From contig CBFIIL010000014.1 of the NCBI GenBank assembly GCA_965662485.1, positions 1-34,975 of the forward strand: a stretch of DNA of 34,975 bases. Direction: 5' to 3'. This stretch comes from UBA3537 sp965662485 (GTDB taxonomy: Bacteria > Bacteroidota > Bacteroidia > Flavobacteriales > Flavobacteriaceae). Of this stretch, positions 1 to 8,445 are shown piece after piece. Under the pieces are notes generated by a model. It was not told where the DNA came from. It saw nothing but the letters and a program-made list of their open reading frames with translations, and made no database searches. The translations under genes and the position numbers were made by a program. Numbering within the stretch: the first letter of the stretch is position 1; every line of letters begins with the position of its first letter.

Positions 1-892
1 ATAAACCTTCGTTAATTTGTTGACCTTGGTTTTCTGTTGAAATACCGAAATCAAAATATTTCTTGTGGCTGTACTTTTCATTAATTAAATAATTAAACAA
101 AAAATCTAAACTCCCGAATTGTTGGCGATCATCTTTATTTGCAGATATATATTGCACATGCGCTACAGTAGCAGTTTCAAAAATAGTAGCCCCGGCTACA
201 ATTTTTTTTTCATGAAAAACACTATACTGTTTAATATGATTTGGAAATTTATTTCTGAGCTTACTAATTTCCGAAACTGTATGTACCGGCAAAACATTAT
301 GACTCTCATTTAGGTTTGGAATCAATATCTCGTTCCAAAAAGCAGATAAATCAGTTTCTTGTTTAATAGTCAGATTGTTTTTTATCCCTTTTTTAATCCC
401 TCTTTTTCGATTTGAAGAATCAATTTTTAGCGGATACGAATAATCGATTACTGAAGAAATATCTTTACGTACTAGGGATGCATTGGATTTAAACAAAAGA
501 TATGAGATTTCTTTATTAGGTACCAAAGCATAAATTTCTGGCAGTAATTTTAAATGAATTTTTTTTATATGATTTTCTTCTAAAAATTTTAAAAGTGAAT
601 TATAAATTTGAAACACATCATTAAATTTTACCTTTGGACTTAAAACAAGTCCTCCATAACTCAAACCTTGGTGTGAGAATATTTTATCTGCAACAATATT
701 GGCAGGCAATAAACCAACAAGCTCTTTCTCATTAAAAAACAATAACGAATAGTCCTGAAATCTTTTTTTGTGATATTCTATAAAATCTCTTTTAAGAAGA
801 AATGTAGCGTTTTTGGAAGCGTCTATAAAATCGTCCCATGATGATTTAAAATTTGAGCTATATTTTTTTATTGTAATAATATTTAAATGCAA
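1..892 (-). CDS. FemAB/GNAT-like acyltransferase, 3' end outside window (partial)
   Basis: The reverse strand is open from a TTG at 890-892 to the left edge, giving 297 codons with no stop. The protein begins LHLNIITIKKYSSNFKSSWD and contains the patterns FLLKRDFIEYH, LLPAN and HQGLSYGGLV. As I recall them, these are typical of GNAT/FemAB-like transferases found in flavobacterial surface-polysaccharide loci. The last visible part (FDFGISTENQGQQINEGL) resembles the acyl-CoA or aminoacyl binding half of that fold. No methionine occurs anywhere in the visible frame, and an in-frame TAA sits directly before the TTG, so the start is TTG or another non-ATG codon. It follows the sulfatase-like gene by 15 bases, which suggests cotranscription. 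The family is moderately certain; the substrate is unknown. Confidence 0.7.
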   Translation of the reverse strand, partial: MHLNIITIKKYSSNFKSSWDDFIDASKNATFLLKRDFIEYHKKRFQDYSLLFFNEKELVGLLPANIVADKIFSHQGLSYGGLVLSPKVKFNDVFQIYNSLLKFLEENHIKKIHLKLLPEIYALVPNKEISYLLFKSNASLVRKDISSVIDYSYPLKIDSSNRKRGIKKGIKNNLTIKQETDLSAFWNEILIPNLNESHNVLPVHTVSEISKLRNKFPNHIKQYSVFHEKKIVAGATIFETATVAHVQYISANKDDRQQFGSLDFLFNYLINEKYSHKKYFDFGISTENQGQQINEGL

Positions 893-907
893 TTAAATTT
901 ATGTAAG

Positions 908-2383
908 CTAACGCTTTTCAAAAGTAATTTTCCCTTGATTATCAATATACTTATAAATTCCTTTTGGAGCACCTTTTTTAATTATCATGTAACTTTCATC
1001 CTTCTCCATTGAATTTAAATATTTTTGATTTCCACTTAAGTAGGAAAAAATAATCCTAAATAAATTTACATTAGATTTTAGCTCATTAATATATTTATAA
1101 TTTGTACCCTTTGGCCATTTTATAGCTAATTTAGTACTAAAAATAGAATAAATTAAATCTCTATTGTCCAATTTTTCAAAGGATTGAGAAGTAGAATTTA
1201 ATCCAACAAATCCACCATGATCTGCCATGATAATGATTAAGGCAGATGCATCCATCTCAATAATAAAATCAATTAAGTTTTTGAGTTTGAAATTTGCAAT
1301 TTTAAGACTCTCTAACCATTCTTTTTTTTCAAGTTCTTTCCCTTTTGAGTATCTTTTGTTGGCAGTTATATGACCTGGATTAAAAAATTCTATAAAAAAG
1401 AATTTTGATAAATCTGATTTATTGAAAAACTCTTTTTTTAATGGATTTAAAATATCCACAGGTTTTCCAAGACCTTTACTAATATATGAAATTTCATCAT
1501 CTATAAAATTACTTGTATCAAAACCCAATTTGGTTTTATTAAGCAATAAATATGGGAGTTCTGAAATAAAATGTGTTGAATATCCATTTTGTTTAAAAAT
1601 ACTTAGTACTGCATTTTCACTTACAATATTGTTACGTGCATTCAACACTTCGGATAATTGAGGCTTATCATTATAATAATGATGTTTCATATTGAAAGTC
1701 GCGCTATTTGATGACAAAGTAGAGTAGTAATTACTCCTAAAATCATAATAATATGTAAATCCATTGTCAGCTAAATAGTTTTCAAAATCAGTAAAATCTG
1801 TATTATAATTTTCACCTTTCAATTCTGAAAAATTCACATAACCGTCTGGTTGAATAAAATAAATATTTGGTTTTTTTTTGAAATTAATATTTAAAATATC
1901 ATCTGGTAAATTTTTCCATTTATTAGAGATAGCGTAGTTATTTTGTGCAAAAGACAATAAACTAATAATGGCCAAAATAAATTGAATAACTACAACTTTA
2001 TTTAAATATTTATTTAAAAATATTGAAAATAAAATAGCTAAAAAAATTCCCAATAAAAGCCATTTTTTATGAATTCCTGCATAGTAACATATTGTCATAT
2101 AAAAAATGAAAAAAAATATGTTTAAGAATGGAAGAGGATACTTTTTATATCTCCTTAAACCTTGAAGTTTAAAAATATAATATATAGCTGTAAATAATAT
2201 AACAGGAAGAATTATAAAATTAAACAGAAAATATTTTAAATGTCCAATAGAATTAGCTATGGTGTAGTTGTTTGTAATATAAAACAACAAAGGATACAGA
2301 CCAGATGCAACAGCCGTTAAAATTGGATAATGCTTTTGATTTGATATGAATTTTTGAAAAAAAATTTTAAAATAAACTGTCAA
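908..2383 (-). CDS. Membrane-anchored sulfatase/alkaline-phosphatase-fold protein
   Basis: This 491-residue protein has about five membrane segments in its N-terminal third (near residues 20-38, 50-70, 85-102, 106-124 and 129-147), followed by an extracytoplasmic domain. That domain opens with PNIYFIQPDGY (possible metal-ligand Asp near 180), continues with a Ser/Thr-rich nucleophile region (YYSTLSSNSATFNM, about 219-231), and has FFNPGH and the ADHGG metal-binding motif later. This is the layout of LtaS- and phosphoethanolamine-transferase-like members of the sulfatase superfamily, so it may move a phospho group onto, or cleave one from, a surface polymer. The start is TTG: a stop lies two codons upstream and the first internal Met is inside a membrane segment. 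The upstream methyltransferase ends only 3 bases before it. The substrate is not predictable. Confidence 0.75.
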   Translation of the reverse strand: MTVYFKIFFQKFISNQKHYPILTAVASGLYPLLFYITNNYTIANSIGHLKYFLFNFIILPVILFTAIYYIFKLQGLRRYKKYPLPFLNIFFFIFYMTICYYAGIHKKWLLLGIFLAILFSIFLNKYLNKVVVIQFILAIISLLSFAQNNYAISNKWKNLPDDILNINFKKKPNIYFIQPDGYVNFSELKGENYNTDFTDFENYLADNGFTYYYDFRSNYYSTLSSNSATFNMKHHYYNDKPQLSEVLNARNNIVSENAVLSIFKQNGYSTHFISELPYLLLNKTKLGFDTSNFIDDEISYISKGLGKPVDILNPLKKEFFNKSDLSKFFFIEFFNPGHITANKRYSKGKELEKKEWLESLKIANFKLKNLIDFIIEMDASALIIIMADHGGFVGLNSTSQSFEKLDNRDLIYSIFSTKLAIKWPKGTNYKYINELKSNVNLFRIIFSYLSGNQKYLNSMEKDESYMIIKKGAPKGIYKYIDNQGKITFEKR

Positions 2384-2386
2384 AAC

Positions 2387-3769
2387 TTATTTTTTCTTAT
2401 AAAGATACAAAATTCGGTGCGTCCCTTCAATTCTTACCTTATGAATTAAAATAAAATAAATCCCAAATTTAGTTTCAAAATTATCTTGATCATAAAAATC
2501 AAAATGATTTATAAACTCTCGCTTTCTAATCAATAGAGACTCAACCCATGAGTCCTCTCTTTTTGGAAATTCAATAATTAAATTTTTAGAAAATAAGGCA
2601 AAAAATGCAGCAGACTTTTCAAAAGGAACATTACCAGACAATGTTAAATGGTGGATAAGCGCCAAGGCAAGAGTCACATCAGGCGAAAAGTTAATTAATC
2701 TTTTAATTAAGGACTCTCGCTCTGTATTACAAAAACCAATTCCTGCAGAAGGTTGCAAGATGTCACAAACAAAAGGAAGTAAATTTAGTTCTTTGTTTTC
2801 TCTAACTTGCTTATAATTTAAATCTATTGCATTACTATCAATATCTGTAACTAAAATATTTGAAACATGTTCAATGACTGTTCTTGCAAAAGTTCCATCA
2901 TTCCCACATAAATCTATTAAAGAATTTGTTTCCAATTGCAATATCCAATCTTTTACTAACTTTTTCTTATTTAAAAAAGCCTCTGAATTGTAATTGGTTT
3001 TAGAATAATAATCAACCCATTCTGATTGTTTCTTCTGCTTTAATTTTGAAATATAGTCATATAAACTAGTTAAGATATTTTCGTGTGCTTTTTTTGATAA
3101 ATTACCCGATTTAGCCTCATTTTTGTAATCATTATTATACTTGTGTTCTAACTTTGCTAGAAGATGAATATTTGGATAAAGTATTGAACTAAGTCGAGTT
3201 TTTGAAGGCAACAAAGATGATATTAATTGTACAGGTAATCCATCAATATAAGTTTGCATCATTTTTAACATTTCAGCACCATGATATTTTGATAAAACTA
3301 AAGGGCCTAAAAAATGAGTGATAAATTGTTTGTAAGCTCGCCATGGAGTGTTCTCTTTGTAGAAATCAAAAGATAATGTATCTATAAGTATAGGTTTTCC
3401 TTTGTGAAAAGTTATATTATATGCAGATGCATCTTTTAAAATAAAACCTTTGGATAGAGCATATTTTTGAATCTTTAGAGTTAAAAGAGCAGCTTGCTTA
3501 TATTGCTCAAAGCTCCATTCATATGGGTTTGTCACAAAAGGAATCTTTTCTGGAGTGATAATTATTTCTTCATATGAAACTGAAGTTTCAGTGTGGGGAA
3601 TTAATAATTTTTTTTGGATTAAACTATCAAAGAAACCTCTTTCTTTTAATGCTACATATTGAGAAAAATAAATTGGTTGTATTGATCTACGTAAAACATC
3701 TTGATCGTAAAACAAAGAACCCGATGGGTCCCTAAAGGAAGCCTCATGAGTATTATTTTTAATCATCAT
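2387..3769 (-). CDS. SAM-dependent methyltransferase with kinase-like N-terminal part (NoeA-like)
   Basis: This protein of about 460 residues has two parts. The N-terminal half contains FRDPSG and the string LKDASAYNITFHKGKPILID, whose spacing (D..x4..N, then D) resembles the catalytic and metal-binding loops of small-molecule kinases. The C-terminal half has a class I methyltransferase signature (SLIDLCGNDGTFA, then VTDIDSNAI, then ALALIHHL). The architecture recalls NoeA-type methyltransferases of nodulation and polysaccharide loci. I chose ATG at 3769 (a second ATG is at 3766) because this gives a short overlap with the preceding small gene; the longest frame starts at 3793. The gene lies in the putative surface-polysaccharide run and probably modifies a glycan or lipid. 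The acceptor is unknown. Confidence 0.75.
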   Translation of the reverse strand: MMIKNNTHEASFRDPSGSLFYDQDVLRRSIQPIYFSQYVALKERGFFDSLIQKKLLIPHTETSVSYEEIIITPEKIPFVTNPYEWSFEQYKQAALLTLKIQKYALSKGFILKDASAYNITFHKGKPILIDTLSFDFYKENTPWRAYKQFITHFLGPLVLSKYHGAEMLKMMQTYIDGLPVQLISSLLPSKTRLSSILYPNIHLLAKLEHKYNNDYKNEAKSGNLSKKAHENILTSLYDYISKLKQKKQSEWVDYYSKTNYNSEAFLNKKKLVKDWILQLETNSLIDLCGNDGTFARTVIEHVSNILVTDIDSNAIDLNYKQVRENKELNLLPFVCDILQPSAGIGFCNTERESLIKRLINFSPDVTLALALIHHLTLSGNVPFEKSAAFFALFSKNLIIEFPKREDSWVESLLIRKREFINHFDFYDQDNFETKFGIYFILIHKVRIEGTHRILYLYKKK

Positions 3770-3953
3770 TTGATGTACTAGTGTTGTCATCAATATCTAT
3801 CGAGTCAGTAACATCTTCTTTAGCTTTTATGCCAAAAATTATCTTTATTTTGTAAACTATATTCTTAGTAAAAAGCAAAACACCTGCCACAGCTGCAACT
3901 ATAGCTTGGACAATCATGGCCCCCAAGCCTGGATCGAAATATAAAAATTGCAT
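3759..3953 (-). CDS. Small single-span membrane protein of polysaccharide-locus type
   Basis: This is a 64-residue protein with the N-terminus MQFLYFDPGLGAMIVQAIVA, one hydrophobic span (about residues 11-30), a basic stretch (KNIVYKIKI) and an acidic, Asp/Ser-rich tail. Small proteins starting with a FDPG.G...Q motif are familiar to me from bacterial surface-polysaccharide clusters, where their role is not established. The 3' end overlaps the start of the methyltransferase gene by about 11 bases, and the YgjV-type gene ends 42 bases upstream, so it sits inside the same transcription unit. The function is unknown; it may be a scaffold or accessory factor at the membrane. Confidence 0.6.
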   Translation of the reverse strand: MQFLYFDPGLGAMIVQAIVAAVAGVLLFTKNIVYKIKIIFGIKAKEDVTDSIDIDDNTSTSNDD

Positions 3954-3995
3954 AGTAATTTACATTAATATTGTTAAAAATTGGATACCAAGTTA

Positions 3996-4226
3996 CTAAT
4001 TTTTCTTTAGAAATAAATAATAGAAATTTATTGTAAAAATGGCTGCATTGGAAATAATAATAGGCCATGCATTGGATAACATAACTCCATACACAACAAA
4101 AAGTAAACATGCAATAGAATTAATAACTCTTAACGATCTTAAATTTTTCATTGTAAAAGAAATTAGTAAAATCAAAGTAGCGATATAGCCTATCCATTCT
4201 GCTATTTCAATTCCCAAAAATTCCAT
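3996..4226 (-). CDS. YgjV-family small inner-membrane protein
   Basis: This 76-residue, almost entirely hydrophobic protein has about three membrane segments. The pattern EWIGYIATLILLISFTMKNL..LR.IN..AC..FVVYGVM..AWPI is the YgjV (Imp-YgjV) family pattern. The ATG begins immediately after the typA stop codon (TAA directly followed by ATG), so translation is likely coupled to typA. The family function is unknown. Databases sometimes mislabel such proteins as uroporphyrinogen decarboxylase; nothing in this sequence supports that. Confidence 0.75.
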   Translation of the reverse strand: MEFLGIEIAEWIGYIATLILLISFTMKNLRSLRVINSIACLLFVVYGVMLSNAWPIIISNAAIFTINFYYLFLKKN

Positions 4227-6026
4227 TTACAATGCTTTGTTTCGTTTACGATCAACTTCTTTGAGGTAAATTTTTCTGAGCCTAAGGTGACTCGGCGTAA
4301 CTTCTACATATTCGTCTTTTTGAATATATTCTAAAGCTTCTTCCAAAGAGAATTTAATCGCTGGAACAATCTTCGCCTTATCATCTGCCCCAGAACTACG
4401 AACATTACTTAGTTTTTTTGTTTTGGTGACATTTACGACCATGTCATCACCACGAGAATTTTCTCCAATAACTTGACCTTCATAAATGGACTCTCCTGGG
4501 TCAACAAAAAACTTTCCACGATCCTGAAGTTTATCAATTGAATATGGAATTGCAGTTCCATTTTCCATAGATACTAATGAACCATTCTGACGTTCTGGAA
4601 TACCCCCTTTAAGTGGTTGATATTCCTTAAATCGGTGTGCCATAATGGCTTCTCCTGCTGTTGCGGTAAGTAATTGATTTCTCAATCCTATAATACCACG
4701 AGACGGTATCATAAATTGACAAACCATACGCTGCCCTTTGATTTCCATACTTAAAAGCTCTCCTTTTCGCATGGTAACCATCTCTACTGCTTTGCCTGAA
4801 ATATGTTCTGGTAAATCAATAGTCATTTCTTCTACAGGTTCACATTTTACACCATCTATTTCTTTAATAATAACCTGAGGCTGACCAATTTGCAGCTCAT
4901 ACCCTTCTCTACGCATGGTTTCAATCAAAACTGATAAATGCAAAACCCCACGACCAAAAACCATAAATTTATCGGCACTATTGGTGTCTTCCACACGAAG
5001 TGCTAAGTTTTTTTCAAGCTCTTTTCCTAAACGTTCTTTTATGTGTCTGGAGGTTACAAACTTACCATCTTTTCCAAAAAATGGTGAATCATTTATTGTA
5101 AAAAGCATACTCATTGTAGGCTCGTCAATCGCAATAGTTTCTAGTGCTTCAGGATTTTCTACATCGGCAATTGTATCACCAATCTCAAAGCCGTCAAGCC
5201 CCACAAGCGCACATATTTCTCCAGCAGAAATGGTATCTACTTTTTTTCTTCCTAAACCTTCAAAAATTTGAAGTTCTTTTATTTTTGATTTTGTTATTGA
5301 ACCGTCTCTTTTTACAAGAGATACCGTTTGGTTTGTATTTAGAGTACCTCGCTGAAGACGACCAATCGCAATTCTACCTGTAAATGAAGAATAATCTAAA
5401 GACGTAATCAGCATTTGAGTTGTTCCTTCATCAAACTTTGGCGTAGGAATATGTTCTATAACCATATCCAAAAGTGGTGCAATGGAATCTGTTTCTAATT
5501 TCCAATCTTCACTCATCCAATTGTTTTTGGCAGAGCCATATACGGTCGGGAAATCCAATTGCCATTCTTCGGCTTCCAATTCAAACATCAAATCAAAAAC
5601 AGCTTCATGAACCTCATCGGGCGTACAATTTTCTTTATCAACTTTATTAATTACCACACATGGTTTTAGTCCCATTTGAATGGCTTTTTGAAGAACAAAA
5701 CGGGTCTGTGGCATTGGACCTTCAAAAGCATCAACAAGAAGTAAAACGCCGTCTGCCATATTAAGTACACGCTCGACTTCACCACCAAAATCGGCGTGAC
5801 CAGGAGTGTCAATAATATTGATTTTTGTGTTTTTATAAACGACAGAAACATTCTTGGAAGTGATGGTAATTCCACGCTCACGCTCCAAATCATTATTATC
5901 TAAAATTAAATCTCCTGTATTTTCGTTTTCACGAAATAATTGACAGTGATATAAAATTTTATCAACTAACGTTGTTTTACCATGATCGACATGGGCAATA
6001 ATTGCAATATTTTTTACTTGGTCCAT
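4227..6026 (-). CDS. typA: Translational GTPase TypA/BipA
   Basis: This is a 599-residue ribosome-binding GTPase of the elongation-factor family, close to the usual length (about 600). It shows G1 AHVDHGKTTL near residue 10, the RGITI switch I, DTPGHADFGGEVERVL (G3), NKVD (G4) and the BipA-specific C-terminal region, including GRGVLHLS and the loop around PSRGIIGLR. TypA acts on the ribosome in stress, cold and virulence responses and in subunit assembly. The gene leads a tight minus-strand run that continues into membrane and surface-polysaccharide genes. A TACCTTTG element lies upstream at 6047-6054 (reverse strand). The identification is secure. Confidence 0.97.
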   Translation of the reverse strand: MDQVKNIAIIAHVDHGKTTLVDKILYHCQLFRENENTGDLILDNNDLERERGITITSKNVSVVYKNTKINIIDTPGHADFGGEVERVLNMADGVLLLVDAFEGPMPQTRFVLQKAIQMGLKPCVVINKVDKENCTPDEVHEAVFDLMFELEAEEWQLDFPTVYGSAKNNWMSEDWKLETDSIAPLLDMVIEHIPTPKFDEGTTQMLITSLDYSSFTGRIAIGRLQRGTLNTNQTVSLVKRDGSITKSKIKELQIFEGLGRKKVDTISAGEICALVGLDGFEIGDTIADVENPEALETIAIDEPTMSMLFTINDSPFFGKDGKFVTSRHIKERLGKELEKNLALRVEDTNSADKFMVFGRGVLHLSVLIETMRREGYELQIGQPQVIIKEIDGVKCEPVEEMTIDLPEHISGKAVEMVTMRKGELLSMEIKGQRMVCQFMIPSRGIIGLRNQLLTATAGEAIMAHRFKEYQPLKGGIPERQNGSLVSMENGTAIPYSIDKLQDRGKFFVDPGESIYEGQVIGENSRGDDMVVNVTKTKKLSNVRSSGADDKAKIVPAIKFSLEEALEYIQKDEYVEVTPSHLRLRKIYLKEVDRKRNKAL

Positions 6027-6046
6027 ATATAACCCTTTTGAGCGTG

Positions 6047-6054
6047 CAAAGGTA
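6047..6054 (-). promoter_or_regulatory. typA: Putative -7 element of typA promoter (TACCTTTG)
   Basis: The reverse-strand sequence TACCTTTG matches the Bacteroidota -7 consensus TAnnTTTG exactly and lies about 20 bases before the typA ATG. I see no convincing TTG -33 element at the expected distance, so this is a motif match only. Confidence 0.4.
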
Positions 6055-6111
6055 CACTTAATTTTAGGATTATCGAGATTTATTAATGTATAGTAACCCT
6101 ATAAAATTGTT

Positions 6112-6119
6112 TATATTTG
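6112..6119 (+). promoter_or_regulatory. kdsA: Putative -7 element of kdsA promoter (TATATTTG)
   Basis: TATATTTG fits TAnnTTTG and ends 18 bases before the kdsA ATG, implying a very short leader. No clear TTG -33 element is seen at a 17-23 base distance. It shares a 111-base divergent intergenic region with typA. Confidence 0.45.
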
Positions 6120-6137
6120 CAGCATAAATAAAAATCA

Positions 6138-6956
6138 ATGCAACTTCAGTCCATACCAAAGTTAAAACACAGCAGTTCAAATCAGTTTTTTTTACTTGCA
6201 GGTCCGTGTGCCATAGAAGGTGAAAAAATGGCACTTCAAATTGCAGAACGCATTTGTGAAATTACTAATAAACTGGAAATTCCTTTTGTTTTTAAAGGAA
6301 GTTTTAAGAAAGCAAACCGCAGTCGAATTGATAGTTTTACAGGAATTGGTGATGAAAAAGCATTAAAAATTCTCCAAAAAGTTTCAAAAACATTTGATAT
6401 TCCAACCATAACAGATATTCATGAAGTAAGCGATGCCGTTTTGGCGGCACAATATGTTGATGTGTTGCAAATCCCAGCATTTCTTGTACGTCAAACGGAC
6501 TTGGTAGTAGCGGCTGCAAAAACTGGAAAAGTGGTTAATCTTAAAAAAGGACAATTTATGAGTCCTGAAGCTATGAAACATGCAGTACAAAAAGTGAAAG
6601 ACTCTGGCAATGAAAAAGTTTGGATCACAGATCGCGGAACAATGTTTGGATACCAAGATATGATTGTAGATTTTAGAGGGATTCCAACTATGAAACAGTT
6701 TGCACTAACAGTCTTGGATGTTACACATTCTTTGCAACAACCAAATCAAAATAGTGGTGTAACAGGTGGTCGCCCAGAAATGATAGAAACCATTGCTAGA
6801 GCGGGTGTTGTCAATCATGTTGATGGCTTATTTATTGAAACTCACTTTGATCCTGCAAATGCCAAAAGTGACGGCGCTAATATGCTGGATTTAAATTACT
6901 TAGAAAAACTTCTAACTAATCTTTCAGCGATTAGAAAAACTATAAATAGTTTATAA
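6138..6956 (+). CDS. kdsA: 3-deoxy-8-phosphooctulonate synthase (Kdo8P synthase)
   Basis: This 272-residue enzyme condenses phosphoenolpyruvate with arabinose 5-phosphate to make Kdo-8-phosphate, the committed step of lipopolysaccharide inner-core synthesis in the cytosol. Family features seen are LLAGPCAIEG near residue 20, FKGSFKKANRSR (substrate-binding loop), TDIHE, QIPAFLVRQTDL, NLKKGQF and the C-terminal GGRPEMIE and DGLFIETH segments. The length is normal. It is divergent from typA and converges with the M28 peptidase gene 18 bases downstream. Kdo supply fits a genome with surface-glycan genes nearby. Confidence 0.96.
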   Translation: MQLQSIPKLKHSSSNQFFLLAGPCAIEGEKMALQIAERICEITNKLEIPFVFKGSFKKANRSRIDSFTGIGDEKALKILQKVSKTFDIPTITDIHEVSDAVLAAQYVDVLQIPAFLVRQTDLVVAAAKTGKVVNLKKGQFMSPEAMKHAVQKVKDSGNEKVWITDRGTMFGYQDMIVDFRGIPTMKQFALTVLDVTHSLQQPNQNSGVTGGRPEMIETIARAGVVNHVDGLFIETHFDPANAKSDGANMLDLNYLEKLLTNLSAIRKTINSL

Positions 6957-6974
6957 AATTAAACTAAAATATTT

Positions 6975-8378
6975 TTAATCTTTCAATTGATTTTGACTTT
7001 GAATCGCATTGAATCCATATTTATCGATAAGATAAATTAGCGAAGTCATGGTTGCTGCACCCAATTCCAATTCGCGTTTATTTACGGCATCGAAAGTATC
7101 ATTCGCAGCATGGTGATGATCGAAATAGCGTTGAGAATCTGGACGTAATCCTGCTAAAACAATAGCATCATTTTTAAGCGGTCCAATATCCGCTCCACTT
7201 CCTCCTTTTCTGAAATAATGAATTAAATAGGGTTCAAAAAGAGGTTTCCATTTTAAAATTTGATTAATTTTATAATCTGGTCCGCTAAATGAAAACCCTC
7301 TAGGCGTAAATCCCCCAGAGTCACTTTCTAAAGCAAAAACATGTTTTTCACCTTTTTTCTTGGCAACTTCGGCGTATTTTCGACCTCCTCGTAATCCATT
7401 TTCTTCATTCATAAATAGTACTACTCGTATGGTGCGTTTTGGACGAATTCCAGTTTCTTTCAAAAGACGTAATACATCCATAGACTGTACACATCCTGCG
7501 CCATCGTCATGTGAGCCATCGCCCAAATCCCATGAGTCTAAATGACCACCAACTACAATAATTTCATTAGGAAATTGACTGCCTTTAATTTCGCCTATAA
7601 CATTATAAGATTGAACGTCTTTGAGTTGTTTGCAGTTTTGCTTGAAATAAAAATTAATATTTGGGTCAATTTTTAACATTCCACTTAAGCGTTCTGCATC
7701 ATTTGTACTGATGGCTGCCGATGGAATACGTTGCTTTATTGGTGTATCTCCATATGACATTGCTCCAGTGTGAGGCAAATCATCCAAGCGCAAATTCATC
7801 GATCGGACTATGGTACCCAAAGCACCAAGTTTGCCAGCTTCTTTAGCTCCATCATAACGTTGGTCTACACACCCTCCATAAGCTTCAAAGGTTTGTATTA
7901 AATCGGCTTGCATGGGACGGTTGAAAAATACTATTTTTCCTTCAATCTCTGTACGATTCATCAGCTTTAAGTCCTCAATACCCTGAACTTCAACCACTTG
8001 AGATTTAATGCCTTGAAGTGGTGTAGATACTGAGCCTCCTAAAGCACAAAGATTTACTGGAATTGTTTTTCTAGGAGCGGTTTCTATATATGCAAATTCA
8101 GGATTACCACGCACCCACTTTGGCACCATTACAGGTTGAAGCCAAACTTTATCTAAACCAAGTGATTCTAATTCCTTTTTGGTGTATTCTACGGCAAGTT
8201 CGGCATTTAATGAACCCGACAAACGCCCTCCTATTTCATTTGATAGATAGGATAACCACTCATAACTTTTGCCATTGGTAAGTGATGTTTTATAAATTTT
8301 TTCAAGTTGTTTTGAGTCGTCTTGTGAAAAAGCAAAGAAGCTCAGGCTTACAAGTGCAGCTAAAATTTTAAATTTCAT
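6975..8378 (-). CDS. Secreted M28-family zinc peptidase (carboxypeptidase Q-like)
   Basis: This 467-residue protein has a signal peptide (KILAALVSLSFFAFSQ). The C-terminal catalytic domain shows the M28 co-catalytic zinc motifs in order: GGHLDSWD, DDGAG (bridging Asp), NEENGLRGG (catalytic and ligand Glu), ESDSGG and HHAANDTFD. The middle region (roughly residues 120-250) is consistent with a PA-type inserted domain. Overall it resembles plasma glutamate carboxypeptidase/carboxypeptidase Q, which releases amino acids from short peptides. It is expected to be periplasmic. It lies 67 bases after the response-regulator gene, same strand. Exact specificity is unknown. Confidence 0.9.
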   Translation of the reverse strand: MKFKILAALVSLSFFAFSQDDSKQLEKIYKTSLTNGKSYEWLSYLSNEIGGRLSGSLNAELAVEYTKKELESLGLDKVWLQPVMVPKWVRGNPEFAYIETAPRKTIPVNLCALGGSVSTPLQGIKSQVVEVQGIEDLKLMNRTEIEGKIVFFNRPMQADLIQTFEAYGGCVDQRYDGAKEAGKLGALGTIVRSMNLRLDDLPHTGAMSYGDTPIKQRIPSAAISTNDAERLSGMLKIDPNINFYFKQNCKQLKDVQSYNVIGEIKGSQFPNEIIVVGGHLDSWDLGDGSHDDGAGCVQSMDVLRLLKETGIRPKRTIRVVLFMNEENGLRGGRKYAEVAKKKGEKHVFALESDSGGFTPRGFSFSGPDYKINQILKWKPLFEPYLIHYFRKGGSGADIGPLKNDAIVLAGLRPDSQRYFDHHHAANDTFDAVNKRELELGAATMTSLIYLIDKYGFNAIQSQNQLKD

Positions 8379-8445
8379 ATTAGAGAATTTGGATGTAAAA
8401 ATAAAATTACTAAGTTTTTTATTTTATAATAATATCATAAAATAT

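Noticed and set aside
1..907. Pseudogene or frameshift at the left edge, because no ATG-started frame covers it
   Set aside because: The minus frame is continuously open for 297 codons and its product has coherent family motifs. A TTG start explains the absence of ATG.
4227..4231. Transcription terminator between typA and the YgjV-type gene
   Set aside because: The stop codon of typA is immediately followed by the next ATG and no hairpin lies there.
6957..6974. Terminator between kdsA and the convergent M28 peptidase gene
   Set aside because: The 18-base gap is A/T only and forms no stem.
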